From Novosphingobium lentum NBRC 107847 (GTDB lineage: Bacteria > Pseudomonadota > Alphaproteobacteria > Sphingomonadales > Sphingomonadaceae), in NCBI RefSeq assembly GCF_001590965.1, contig NZ_BCTW01000007.1, positions 62,001-126,000 on the forward strand: DNA of 64,000 bases. The letters run 5' to 3'. Within the stretch, counting starts at the first letter, position 1. Every line of letters begins with the position of its first letter. A program made the translations under genes and the position numbers. The notes below the pieces were generated by a model. The model saw only the letters and a list, made by a program, of their open reading frames with translations. It was not told where the DNA came from and made no database searches. Shown one piece after another: positions 27,428-35,815 of this stretch.

Positions 27428-28180
27428 TCAGTGATCGTGCCACCAGTCGTAGATATCGGCGAAGCCGATCAGGCCGTCGAAGAGGGCGCAGAGGATCAGC
27501 ATTTGCCGACAGTGCACGTCATAGCGGTCGCGCGCTGTCTTGAGATGCTGGATGACCGTTTCTTCGCTGATGCCGAGGATCGCGCCCACTTCGCTTGCGG
27601 TCTTGCCGCGCGCTGTCCAGAGCACGCATTCGCGCTGCCTCTCGCTGAGCGTGGGCCGGCCCTTCGGCGGCGCGACGCCGACCAGGCGGCGCGCGGCGCT
27701 CAGCGCGACGGCGCCGACGATCTCGGCGACGTGGAGCACTTCCTCCTGCATCCGGCTGTTGGGACCGATGACGAACGAGCAGGCGCCGCTTGCCTCGCCG
27801 GGCAGGTGCCGCGGAACGGTGAAGCCGTCGGCAATTCCGTTCTCGCGGCCGACCTCGAGCATCTGCCGGTCGCCTTTCGTGAGCGGAATGAGATCGGGAA
27901 GCGAGCGCCACTCAAATCCCGTCATCGAGCGCTCGCCCGCGCGCCTGACCGGATCGGCCCCGCCGAGGTCGAAGTCCACATAGACCTGCGCCCAGGCGGC
28001 GGGATAGTCATGGACGAGAAGCGACGCGGGGGTGCTCCCGCCGCGGCGATCATAAGCGAGCGCGAAATGATCGAATCCCAGTCGCTCCGCCGCAGCGGAT
28101 AAGGCTGTAAACAGTTCGTCTTGGGTCAGCGCATTGGTGATTTCGAACGCAAGTTCCTCGGTCAAATAATATTGCTTCAC
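27428..28180 (-). CDS. luxR: LuxR-family quorum-sensing regulator
   Basis: A 250-residue regulator with an N-terminal autoinducer-binding domain (LGFDHFALAYD, YPAAWAQVYVDFDLGGADPV, FEWRSLPDL, and GFTVPRHLPGEASGACSFVI) and a C-terminal LuxR HTH (LSERQRECVLWTARGKTASEVGAILGISEETVIQHLKTA). It lies directly upstream of luxI on the same strand, so it is the cognate receptor. The C-terminal tail FDGLIGFADIYDWWHDH is aromatic-rich and longer than usual. Confidence 0.92.
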   Translation of the reverse strand: MKQYYLTEELAFEITNALTQDELFTALSAAAERLGFDHFALAYDRRGGSTPASLLVHDYPAAWAQVYVDFDLGGADPVRRAGERSMTGFEWRSLPDLIPLTKGDRQMLEVGRENGIADGFTVPRHLPGEASGACSFVIGPNSRMQEEVLHVAEIVGAVALSAARRLVGVAPPKGRPTLSERQRECVLWTARGKTASEVGAILGISEETVIQHLKTARDRYDVHCRQMLILCALFDGLIGFADIYDWWHDH

Positions 28181-28498
28181 GTGTCTTGCCCGGCCTCAGG
28201 CGCGTTCCCAACCCGTCGATCCCGCAGGCCGCTCCCTCTGTCACGAATCCGGGTTCCTCTCCCGGATCGGTGTGATGGTTTCTTGCGCGATTGGTCCTGC
28301 CATCCGTGGCGGGCTGTTGCCGCTGCCGTTTCGTTTCGATGACAACCGGCGCTGCGAGTGTAACAATTGGCAAGGACGGAATAAAGCTGCGTTTGCAACA
28401 ATCGGCCCCAGATCTGGAGCTAATTTAGCCCGAATGGCGAGGCTGGAGCCTTGGTGTCACCATCGCTCCGCGACGGTGTCGCTTCTCATGGCGTGCTC
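28181..28498. other. Intergenic region upstream of luxR
   Basis: About 318 bases holding the luxR promoter region and the 3' side of the JAB-protein gene. The run near 28380-28450 is less GC-rich. No RNA gene or supported frame was found. Confidence 0.45.
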
Positions 28499-29482
28499 CT
28501 ATTCGTCATAGGCTTCGAAAAACGCCTTCAGCCGGTGCGCGGTACCCCGCGACAGGCTGATGAAATTGCGCCGTCCATCCCCGGGATCGACCTCGCGCTC
28601 GACAAGCCCGGCATCGATCAGCCGCTGGACAAGCCTGAGCGCGCTGCTCATCGACAGGCCGGATGCGATGCATAGCGAGCTTGTAGACAGGGGCTTGCCT
28701 TCGCATTGATGGATGAACAGTTCGATCAGCATGTCCCAGGCGGGCTCGCCAAACAGCTCCTCGGCGCCCAGCAATTGCCGCCGCAGCAGTCGTCGGCGTC
28801 CGGTCCTTTGCGCATTGACGAGCGCACTGCGGGCGCCCCCGGCTTTGCCGGTGCCTGCGGACGGTTCGCCTGGCGCGCGCAAGTCGAACAGGCCGGCCGC
28901 CCCTGTTCGCTTCGCCTTCGAACAGCCTCGCAGAATGCGGCGGTGCTCGGTCGCGGTCACGACAATATGCTCGACGATGTCGATGTCGAGCGAGCGCCCC
29001 ATTTCGACGAGACGATCGGTTGCCCGCACATCGTTGGCGCTGGGCACGGGATCGCCGCTCGGGTGATTGTGGGCGAGAAGGATCGCGGCCGCATTGAGCT
29101 CGAGCGCGCGCCGGAAGATGACGCGCGGGTGGAGTATCAGCTGCCCGATTGTGCCGCGCTGCATCTGTTCGTCGGCGATCAGCCGGTGCGATGCGTCGAG
29201 AAACAGGACGCGGAGCGTTTCCTCGGGAAGACTTCCCATCGATGCGGTCAGATAATCGGTCAACCTGCTGTCCGACGGGGAAATGCCGCCGCCCAGCGCG
29301 CCGCGCATCGCCTCGTGCATTGCCTCGCGCGCTGCCAGCAGCAGCGGCACAACCGGGCTGCCCGCGCCCGCGATACGTTCGATCGCCTCGGGGCTCTGTG
29401 ACCAGAGACGGGCGAGACTCTGGAATTCACCGAGCAGCCGCTCTGCTAGCGCGTCCGCATGGTCGGGTTCCACCGTGGCCAC
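28499..29482 (-). CDS. RadC-like JAB/MPN+ domain protein with C-terminal winged helix
   Basis: About 327 residues. The central RadC-type JAB metalloprotease-like domain shows LRVLFLDASHRL, the LILHPRVIFRRALELNAAAILLAHNHPSGDP metal motif region with ANDVRATDRL, and DIVEHIVVT. The C-terminal 90 residues form a MarR-like winged helix (ELFIHQCEGKPLSTSSLCIASGLS, then SALRLVQRLIDAGLVERE and GRRNFISLS), which ordinary RadC proteins lack. The start is uncertain: GTG 29482 or GTG 29473 fit, both overlapping the end of the upstream membrane-protein gene; the frame stays open to 29935 but reads as non-coding there. RadC relatives are common in mobile islands; a role in DNA repair is not established. Confidence 0.75.
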   Translation of the reverse strand: MATVEPDHADALAERLLGEFQSLARLWSQSPEAIERIAGAGSPVVPLLLAAREAMHEAMRGALGGGISPSDSRLTDYLTASMGSLPEETLRVLFLDASHRLIADEQMQRGTIGQLILHPRVIFRRALELNAAAILLAHNHPSGDPVPSANDVRATDRLVEMGRSLDIDIVEHIVVTATEHRRILRGCSKAKRTGAAGLFDLRAPGEPSAGTGKAGGARSALVNAQRTGRRRLLRRQLLGAEELFGEPAWDMLIELFIHQCEGKPLSTSSLCIASGLSMSSALRLVQRLIDAGLVEREVDPGDGRRNFISLSRGTAHRLKAFFEAYDE

Positions 29483-29919
29483 AAGACATGCCAGGACCGA
29501 TCGTTGCCGCTGCGCCGCAGGCGTCGCTGGTGCTGCCAGGTTGCCACGACGAGCAGCGGCGGGACCAGCCACGACGGGGCAACCTGCATCGTCAGATAGG
29601 CCGCCGGGTGCAACGTCACATCGAGAAGCCGGGTCGAGTGCGCGAGCAGCGGCAGGAGGTGCAGAACGGCGGCGAACATGGGCCAGAAGCGATAGGCGCA
29701 CAAGGCGAGCAAGACGGTCGAGGAGGCGCCGAACAGGTCGATCGCCAGATGACCCATGTCGATGGCCGCAAATTCCACGGACACGAAGCGATGGAGAAGC
29801 CCATCCGTGCCCACCATCGCCAGCGCGATCGCGCTCATCGCCCGTTCGGGGCCGCCACCGCGCCAGGCCGCATAGCCGAGCGCACCCAGCAGACAGGCGA
29901 GAAACAGGATTATTCGCAT
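29446..29919 (-). CDS. Small polytopic membrane protein
   Basis: A 157-residue protein with about four hydrophobic helices: MRIILFLACLLGALGYAAW at the N-terminus, AIALAMVGTDGLL, LFGASSTVLLALCAYRFWPMFAAVL, and YLTMQVAPSWLVPPLLVVA. The C-terminus is basic and cytoplasmic. I do not recognise the family. It overlaps the 5' end of the JAB-protein gene and is probably co-transcribed with it. Confidence 0.65.
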   Translation of the reverse strand: MRIILFLACLLGALGYAAWRGGGPERAMSAIALAMVGTDGLLHRFVSVEFAAIDMGHLAIDLFGASSTVLLALCAYRFWPMFAAVLHLLPLLAHSTRLLDVTLHPAAYLTMQVAPSWLVPPLLVVATWQHQRRLRRSGNDRSWHVLWPRWNPTMRTR

Positions 29920-29960
29920 TGTCCAAGCTTTTCATGCTGGTGGCCCTTGGTCAATCGGGC

Positions 29961-30293
29961 TCAGGCGACAGCGTGAAGTTGGCGACCCGCCGGACTGGCG
30001 AACTCGGGGCACTCATGAAGGTCATAGCCCGCGGTCTCTTTGCCGATCCGGACGAGATGACCATGAGCGCGCAGGACATCGCCGCTCACACCTGCGAGTG
30101 CAAGCTGCGCCTTGGCGAGGAGTTGAATCGTCGCCTGGCCTTCGACGGCCGGCACGCCCCTGATGTCGCGGCGGGCGGTCACGACGCTTGTCATCAGCGT
30201 GGATACGGCGACGAGCGCGTCGTCGATCCGAAACTCGGCATCGGGCACTTCGCGTTCGAGGCGGGCGGTCATCGCGGATATTGAAACGGGCAT
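29961..30293 (-). CDS. Small conserved-looking protein of unknown function
   Basis: A 110-residue soluble protein, predominantly helical (DALVAVSTLMTSVVTARRDIRGVP, EGQATIQLLAKAQLALAGVSGDVLRAHGHLVRIGKE) with a GYDLHECPE segment near the end. The start has AAGGAG at a good distance. No recognised family. It follows the membrane-tethered HTH gene after a hairpin. Confidence 0.6.
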   Translation of the reverse strand: MPVSISAMTARLEREVPDAEFRIDDALVAVSTLMTSVVTARRDIRGVPAVEGQATIQLLAKAQLALAGVSGDVLRAHGHLVRIGKETAGYDLHECPEFASPAGRQLHAVA

Positions 30294-30307
30294 GACATCT
30301 CCTTTCG

Positions 30308-30327
30308 CGGGAGCGGTTCCGCTCCCG
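30308..30327 (-). terminator. Hairpin between the HTH gene and the small gene below
   Basis: Nine-base perfect arms (CGGGAGCGG and CCGCTCCCG) around TT lie 27 bases after the stop of the gene at 30354-30872 and before the AAGGAG of the next gene. Terminator or attenuator; no T-tract follows. Confidence 0.45.
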
Positions 30328-30353
30328 ACGCTGGTTTCTGACTTTCGAGAGGA

Positions 30354-30872
30354 TCAGCCGGAGATCAGCCGCGTCAGCTCGCGACCGATGGCAAGGCCTG
30401 CGAGGATCAGGATGACGGCCATGACGAGCATGGCAGCCATCATCATCACACGCTTTGATAGAGAATGGTCAGGTCTCCACAAATCCCCGAACGGCGGCTG
30501 CGACGCCGACGGCCCTTCCGTGATGAATGCTCCGTCTTTCAGAGCGATTGTCTCGGCCGGGTCTCCGTTCGGAAAGTGCGATGGCACCAGTCTGGTCGGG
30601 AGTGGAATACGTGCAGGGTCATGTATGACCGGATCATATACGGTTTTGAGGCGTGCATAGCGGAGGGCCGCTTCGTCGCGATCAGCGGCGCCGAGGACGG
30701 CGCGCGCGGTGGCGATGCGCTGATCGACCGTCGGCTTTGCGATTCCGAGGATCCGTGCAATCTGTTTCGAGGACTTGCGCTCGAGGAGGAGATCGAGGCA
30801 TGCCCGCTGTTTCTCGGTCAGGCGTGCCCAGCGTTCGGCATCGCCAAAATGTGGTGACCGCGAATCATTCAT
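30354..30872 (-). CDS. Membrane-tethered LuxR-type HTH protein
   Basis: A 172-residue protein with an unusual order: a LuxR/GerE-type HTH at the N-terminus (LTEKQRACLDLLLERKSSKQIARILGIAKPTVDQRIATARAVLG, about residues 18-62), a polar middle, and a single membrane helix at the C-terminus (MMMAAMLVMAVILILAGLAIG). It has no autoinducer or receiver domain. The start at 30872 (MNDSRSPHF) is chosen because the upstream extension lacks HTH features. Such tethered HTH proteins are often released or act from the membrane; its targets are unknown. Confidence 0.7.
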   Translation of the reverse strand: MNDSRSPHFGDAERWARLTEKQRACLDLLLERKSSKQIARILGIAKPTVDQRIATARAVLGAADRDEAALRYARLKTVYDPVIHDPARIPLPTRLVPSHFPNGDPAETIALKDGAFITEGPSASQPPFGDLWRPDHSLSKRVMMMAAMLVMAVILILAGLAIGRELTRLISG

Positions 30873-31199
30873 ATTGGCACTGTTGTCAAAAAATCCCGCT
30901 GCGCAATGCACTTAACTCCACGTCGCGGTACGGATGGGGTGACGCGGGGTCTGTCTCGGGCGCGAAGGCGTCGGCGCCGCGGCGGCACCGGACCACCCCT
31001 TTTCTTGGTATGGCGTGGCGGCAATTTTTGCTCGAAATGCGTCGCTGTCTCATTCGCAAAGGAGTGGGCAGATGCAGGTCGCACCCAATCCGAACAGCCG
31101 AATGCCGGACTCCCGCCATGCCCAGCGCGCGAAGCTCGTGCTTCGAGTCACCTGCCGATGCGGTCCCGGCGCGAGCCAGCCGCCTGACAAGGCCATCCC
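30873..31199. other. Divergent intergenic region between two HTH regulators
   Basis: About 327 bases separating the tethered HTH gene (minus) and the orphan luxR (plus). Should hold both promoters. No gene was supported. No lux-type dyad was obvious by eye. Confidence 0.45.
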
Positions 31200-31943
31200 G
31201 TGCCGCTCGAGAGGCTGATCGAGCAGCATCGCAAATATGTTCGCGCCGCGCGGCGCGACCGGGATATCCTCAGCCTTACGGTCGACGCCGTCGGCGAACT
31301 GGGCTTCAACCGCGTCGCCCTGGTGCAAATGGTCTGGTTCCTGCGGCAGGAGCGCCAATATTTCTGCCTCGACAATTATGGCGAGTGGCACGACATTTTC
31401 ATCGCCCGCCAATATTATCGCCGCGACCCGGTGCATTTGGCTTCGCTCAGGACCAACCGCTGTTTTGCCTGGAGCGAAGTTGGTGCGATTCTGGGTGCGA
31501 GCCGTGTTCACCTGCCGATCCTCCAGGAAGCGGCGCGTCACGGGTTGAACCGCGGCCTCACGGTCCCGATCGGTGTCCCGGGCGAGCCGCCCGGCAGCGG
31601 CTCTCTCGGCACCGACGCCGAAACGCTTCCACCTCCCGACCGATGCCGTGCGGCGGCGTGGATCGTCGATGAGGCATTCGCCGAGGTACGGCGGGTTTAC
31701 GGTCTTCCGGCAAAGGCCGAAGATCATGCGCCGCCGCTCAGTCCGCGGCGGCTCGAGTGTCTTCGGCTCGTAGCCCTGGGTCTGACCGACGCGGAGGTCG
31801 CGGAGCGCATGGGGATCGCGATCTCGACCGTCCACACGCATATGGAATATCTGCGCCGGACATATGGCGTCCGCAGCCGCACGCAGCTTGGACGGCTGGC
31901 GCAGCGTCTCGGCTTGCTCGGCACGGAGGACATCATTCCCTAA
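31200..31943 (+). CDS. Orphan LuxR-family regulator
   Basis: A 247-residue regulator with an N-terminal autoinducer-binding-like domain (ELGFNRVALVQM, FCLDNYGEWHDIFIARQYYRRDPVH, FAWSEV) and a C-terminal LuxR HTH (LSPRRLECLRLVALGLTDAEVAERMGIAISTVHTHMEYLRRTYGV). The start is a GTG at 31200. No synthase gene adjoins it; the nearest luxI is about 4 kb away, so it may respond to that signal or to an external one. Confidence 0.85.
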   Translation: MPLERLIEQHRKYVRAARRDRDILSLTVDAVGELGFNRVALVQMVWFLRQERQYFCLDNYGEWHDIFIARQYYRRDPVHLASLRTNRCFAWSEVGAILGASRVHLPILQEAARHGLNRGLTVPIGVPGEPPGSGSLGTDAETLPPPDRCRAAAWIVDEAFAEVRRVYGLPAKAEDHAPPLSPRRLECLRLVALGLTDAEVAERMGIAISTVHTHMEYLRRTYGVRSRTQLGRLAQRLGLLGTEDIIP

Positions 31944-32103
31944 TTCTACCGATCCCCGGCGATCCCGATCGATGCTCCATTGGCCCCACCGATAAAATGG
32001 GAGCCGATCATGTTAGCCAATTTTGCCCTCCATAAGGATGTCGGCGCCCGCCGCGGGCCGGGTAATGATGCGAGCGCGGCCGAATGCCAACTGGAACGTC
32101 GCC

Positions 32104-32319
32104 ATGGGTGACACCGCCTCGAAGGCCGGCGCCGTTCGGCCCTATCTCAACACCGCGCAAGCGGCGCATTATCTCGGCATCGGCTGGCGCAAGCTGATGC
32201 GCCTCCGGGTCGCAGGGGAGGGGCCGTGCTTCCGCAAACACGGTCGCCTCATATTCTACCATCCGGACGATCTCGACGCCTGGTCGCTCGGCGCATCGGG
32301 GGCGCGACATGATCGATGA
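32104..32319 (+). CDS. Small HTH (excisionase/AlpA-like) protein
   Basis: About 71 residues with one winged-helix/MerR-like DNA-binding unit: YLNTAQAAHYLGIGWRKLMRLR, then GPCFRKHGRLIFYHPDDLDAW. Typical of small helix-turn-helix proteins found at the edge of conjugative or integrative elements, where they act as excisionases or regulators. The frame overlaps the signal peptidase gene by 11 bases. An upstream ATG in the same frame at 32023 is less likely. Confidence 0.75.
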   Translation: MGDTASKAGAVRPYLNTAQAAHYLGIGWRKLMRLRVAGEGPCFRKHGRLIFYHPDDLDAWSLGASGARHDR

Positions 32320-32881
32320 CCGCGGCCCGGCCGCCTTCCGTCGCGGCATCGCCCGGCTAGCAAAGCCGCGCCTTTGGACTGCCGGAACCGCGCGGCGGGC
32401 TGTCGGGGCCGCCGGACTTGCTCTGGCGGTCGGCACCACCATCATCCTGCCGCCGAAACCGGTCTTCATCTGGAACGTCTCAGCCAGCGCGCCGCTGGGG
32501 CTCTATCGAGTCGAGGGATACGGACGGCTCGGCGCCGGGGACATGGTCGCGGCGCGGGTGCCGCTGCGCTGGAGACGGCTTGCTGGCGCCCGCCGCTACA
32601 TCCCCGTCAATATCCCGCTCATCAAGCAGATCGCCGCGGTCGGGGGCGATCGGGTGTGCGCCATGGAAACCCTTATATTCGTAAATGGAAAGCCGGTCGC
32701 GCGGCGTCGTGAGCGCGACGGGGCGGGACGACCGATGCCGACGTGGTCGGGTTGTGTGATTTTGGGCAGAGATGAATATCTGCTGCTCATGCCGCATGCG
32801 GCGTCGTTTGACGGGCGCTATTTCGGGTCGACCCGCTCGGCGGATCTTCTGGGGAAGGCCGAGCTGCTATGGGAACGCTGA
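32309..32881 (+). CDS. traF: TraF-type conjugation signal peptidase (S26)
   Basis: A 190-residue S26 peptidase. The catalytic Ser lies in VSASAPLGLYRVEG and the Lys in NIPLIKQIAAVGGDRV; a membrane helix near residues 28-48 (AVGAAGLALAVGTTIIL) precedes them. TraF processes the conjugative pilin (and can circularise it in plasmid RP4). It overlaps the HTH gene and the transglycosylase gene (13 bases). The pilin and other mating-pair genes are not in the window. Confidence 0.85.
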   Translation: MIDDRGPAAFRRGIARLAKPRLWTAGTARRAVGAAGLALAVGTTIILPPKPVFIWNVSASAPLGLYRVEGYGRLGAGDMVAARVPLRWRRLAGARRYIPVNIPLIKQIAAVGGDRVCAMETLIFVNGKPVARRRERDGAGRPMPTWSGCVILGRDEYLLLMPHAASFDGRYFGSTRSADLLGKAELLWER

Positions 32882-33483
32882 CGCTCGTGAGAGCCGGCTG
32901 GGGGATTGCGGTGGCGCTGGCGTTCTCGGCACCTGCAACGGCCAATCCATCAGCGGGAGTAGACCCGCTGGTTCGCTGGCGCCCCCATGTCGAGGAAGCA
33001 TCGCGGCGCTTCGGCGTGCCCGCGCCGTGGATCGAGCGCGTCATACTGGCCGAAAGCGGCGGGCGTACCGAGATGAACGGGCGCGCGATCGTGAGCCATG
33101 CCGGAGCGATGGGGCTGATGCAGCTGATGCCCGGCACCTGGGCCGAAATGCGTCGGCGCCTCCGCCTCGGCGCCGACCCGCACGCGCCGCGCGACAATAT
33201 CCTCGCCGGAACGCTCTATCTGCGGATGATGCACGACCGTTTCGGCTATCCTGGGCTGTTCGGCGCCTATAACGCCGGGCCCGCGCGCTATGCGGCTTAT
33301 CTCGCTCGCACCAAGCCGTTGCCGGCCGAAACGCGCGCCTATATTCGCGCGATTACCGGTGTCGCCTCGCGCCCGGCGGACGGCGGCATCGCGCGTCGCG
33401 GAAGGGCACCGGAAGCAATCCGCGACGCTTCGGATGTCGGCGCGGGTGCCGCCGGGCAGACTCTTTTCTTCATCCGGCGATAG
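32869..33483 (+). CDS. Lytic transglycosylase (SLT, VirB1-like)
   Basis: A 204-residue murein hydrolase with signal peptide (GWGIAVALAFSAPATANP). The SLT domain shows catalytic Glu in VILAESGG, GAMGLMQLMPGTW, DNILAGTLYLRMM and FGAYNAGPARYAAYL. It opens peptidoglycan locally for assembly of the transfer apparatus. Overlap with traF indicates one operon. Confidence 0.88.
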   Translation: MGTLTLVRAGWGIAVALAFSAPATANPSAGVDPLVRWRPHVEEASRRFGVPAPWIERVILAESGGRTEMNGRAIVSHAGAMGLMQLMPGTWAEMRRRLRLGADPHAPRDNILAGTLYLRMMHDRFGYPGLFGAYNAGPARYAAYLARTKPLPAETRAYIRAITGVASRPADGGIARRGRAPEAIRDASDVGAGAAGQTLFFIRR

Positions 33484-34213
33484 GCAGCGACTTCCCGGCT
33501 TTCGTGCGGAGCGGCGGGCCAATGCGGCGCGCGGCGCGCCGCAGATCGAGCGCGCCCAAATGGAGCGCACACTGGCGGCGGCAGCCGCCGCCAGAGGTCG
33601 CGCTTTTCTCCCGGAGGCGCGCCGGCGCACTCGGCTCGCTGTCTTGACCGGGCGGCGGCTCACGCCTGCGCCGGGTAAACAGCGCCTTGCGCTGTTCCGT
33701 CCCTAGCAGGGCTATGGCCGACCCGGCGCAGCCGCGCGCACGCCGCCCCGCCTGCGGCTCGCCAAGGGGCCGCTTTTTTGCGCCCGCGCCCCGGCCCTGG
33801 CGGCCCGAACCGCGGGCCGGTCGGCTTCGGCCGGGCGATAGCGGCGTCGGAGACGGGGCGTCCGAGTGGCGGAGAATCTCGTTCGTGTCGTTTTGCCGGA
33901 CGGGCGAGGGGAGGCGAAGGGCGGGGCGCCGAGGGCGCCGAGATGCCGACAGGACCCCGGCGAAAGGACGCCCCGCGCTGGCCGCGCGTGGCGGCGTGTT
34001 TGGTGGGCCGGCTCCGGAACGGCGGTCCGGGCGGCGCAGGGCCATGGGACCGCCCGGCGGCTTCGCAAGCCGTCATGCTGCCGGCTCCTCCGCTTCGCTT
34101 CGGCCCTTCGGGTGCGAACCCACCTCCGGGGGCGATCCCCTTGTCCTGGTCTGCCGCCCGCCCCGCCGTCCGGGGCCGGCCGCGGCGGATTTTGGTCAGG
34201 AGGAACCGCACCG
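33484..34213. other. Very GC-rich gap in the mobilization module
   Basis: About 730 bases between the transglycosylase and ArdC genes. All frames stay open for long stretches because of extreme G+C, but none shows a family signature. A perfect dyad with 11-base arms lies at 33572-33594 (CTGGCGGCGGC, A, GCCGCCGCCAG). Confidence 0.45.
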
Positions 34214-35311
34214 ATGGCATATCACCCGCAAGCCTTGGCCCATGGCCGCGAGGCCCGTTCGACACAGTCGCCCGCGCAGCCCCCGGCGGTCGCCGTGAAA
34301 ACGCGAGGGCGCGCGCGGTCGGCGCGCCGCAAGGGCGGCGAGGAAGCCGCGCCGCGCGCTTCGCTATATGACGAGGTTACAGCGCGTATCGTCGCCGAAC
34401 TCGAAGCCGGGCGCGTTCCTTGGGTCCGGCCATGGGACGCCGCCGCCTTCGCGCCGGGCTTGCCGCAAAATGCGACCAGCGGGCGCAGCTATTCGGGCAT
34501 CAATATCCTGATCCTGTGGGGCGAAGCGGTGGCGCGCAGCTTTACCGCGCAGCGTTGGCTGACCTTTCGACAGGCACGCGACGCCGGGGGCGCGGTTCGC
34601 AAGGGCGAGACGGGCACAACGATCTTCTACGCCGCGCGTTTCACACCGAAGGGCGGCGAGGGCGGCGACACCAGCGCGCGCGGATCCTCCAGCAGCGCCG
34701 CCAGCAGCAGCACCAGCACCAGCGACGGCGAGCGCAGTGTCCCTTTCCTCAAGCGGTTCACCGTGTTCAACATCGATCAGTGCGAAGGGCTGCCGTCCGG
34801 CTGCTTTGCCGCCGAGCCGCCGTTGCCGCCGCGCGAGACCGTCCCGGTCGCCGAGGCGCTGATCGCCGCGAGCGGCGCCGACTTCCGTATCGGGGGCGGC
34901 GAAGCCTATTATTCGCCGACGGGCGATTATATCGCGGTCCCGCCGCAACAGGCCTTCCGCAGCCAGATCGATTATTACCGCACCGCGCTGCACGAACTCG
35001 GCCACTGGACCGGGCACCCCTCGCGGCTGGACCGCGACCAGAGAGGCGTCTTCGCAAGCGGCGCCTATGGGCGCGAGGAGCTTTGCGCCGAACTGGCAAG
35101 CGCGTTCCTGTGCGCCGCGCTCGGTATCAAGCCGACCGTCCGCCACGCCGACTATATCGGCGCGTGGCTGGCGATCCTGCGCGCCGACACCCGCGCGATT
35201 TTCAAGGCCGCGAGCCTCGCGAGCAAGGCCGCCGATTATCTGCTCGGCTTTGTCCCATCGCTCCCTTCGGGCGCGGCGCGCGGCGCGGATGCGGTGGGAG
35301 GCGGTCAATGA
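34214..35311 (+). CDS. ardC: ArdC-like antirestriction protein with zincin domain
   Basis: A 365-residue protein: the N-terminal ssDNA-binding ArdC domain (SLYDEVTARIVAELEAGRVPWVRPW, ATSGRSYSGINILILW, LTFRQARDAGGAVRKGETGTTIFY) and a C-terminal zinc metallopeptidase-like domain with HELGHWTGH and a downstream Glu-rich helix (REELCAELASAFLCAAL). ArdC proteins protect incoming single-stranded DNA from restriction during conjugation. A low-complexity Ser/Thr linker (SSSSAASSSTSTSDG, about residues 157-171) separates the parts. ATG 34214 is chosen; the longer frame upstream is in the GC-rich gap. The stop overlaps the start of the DUF2958 gene (ATGA). Confidence 0.88.
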   Translation: MAYHPQALAHGREARSTQSPAQPPAVAVKTRGRARSARRKGGEEAAPRASLYDEVTARIVAELEAGRVPWVRPWDAAAFAPGLPQNATSGRSYSGINILILWGEAVARSFTAQRWLTFRQARDAGGAVRKGETGTTIFYAARFTPKGGEGGDTSARGSSSSAASSSTSTSDGERSVPFLKRFTVFNIDQCEGLPSGCFAAEPPLPPRETVPVAEALIAASGADFRIGGGEAYYSPTGDYIAVPPQQAFRSQIDYYRTALHELGHWTGHPSRLDRDQRGVFASGAYGREELCAELASAFLCAALGIKPTVRHADYIGAWLAILRADTRAIFKAASLASKAADYLLGFVPSLPSGAARGADAVGGGQ

Positions 35312-35727
35312 TCCTTCTGCCCCACAACCTTGCCTTCGCGCTCCACGCGAATGGCCTGACGAGCCGCATCCGCGCCGCGCGCGATCAGCATTTCGACCCA
35401 TGGCCCGTTCTGAAACTGTTCAATCCGGTCGGCGCGGCGACATGGATCGCGACCGAACTCGCCGAGGATGGCGACAGCCTGTTCGGCCTGGCCGACCTCG
35501 GCTTCGGTTGCCCCGAACTCGGCATTTTTTCGCTGCGCGAAATCAAGGCGGTGCGGCTTCCTTTCGGCCTCGCCATCGAGCGCGACCGCGCCTTCGACCC
35601 GCTCGCGCCGCTCTCGGTCTGGACCGAGGCGGCGCAGCGGCTGGGCTCGATCTCGCGCGCCGAGGCGGCGCTGCGCCGCCGCAAGGCCGACAAGCTTCTG
35701 CCCGACCCGACCGGGGAGGGCAGCTGA
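35308..35727 (+). CDS. DUF2958-domain protein
   Basis: A 139-residue protein with the DUF2958 layout: KLFNPVGAATWIATELAEDGDSLFGLADLGFG, PELGIFSLREI and the terminal helix region. These small proteins are regular companions of ArdC, ParB and DUF736 genes on mobile elements; their function is unknown. Its ATG overlaps the ArdC stop by four bases. Confidence 0.82.
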   Translation: MILLPHNLAFALHANGLTSRIRAARDQHFDPWPVLKLFNPVGAATWIATELAEDGDSLFGLADLGFGCPELGIFSLREIKAVRLPFGLAIERDRAFDPLAPLSVWTEAAQRLGSISRAEAALRRRKADKLLPDPTGEGS

Positions 35728-35815
35728 CGCGGCGGCGCGTTTTCGCCGTCAATCGAAGCCGGTCCCGTCTCGCATTCACTCAAAACGGGACCGGCGCTCA
35801 CAAGGAGCGAATGCC

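Noticed and set aside
26801..28102. A plus-strand open frame of about 433 codons
   Set aside because: Antisense to luxI and luxR; those show all family residues on the minus strand.
33484..34213. Genes in the GC-rich gap of the mobilization module
   Set aside because: Several frames are open on both strands at once, the mark of extreme G+C rather than coding; none has a motif or good start.
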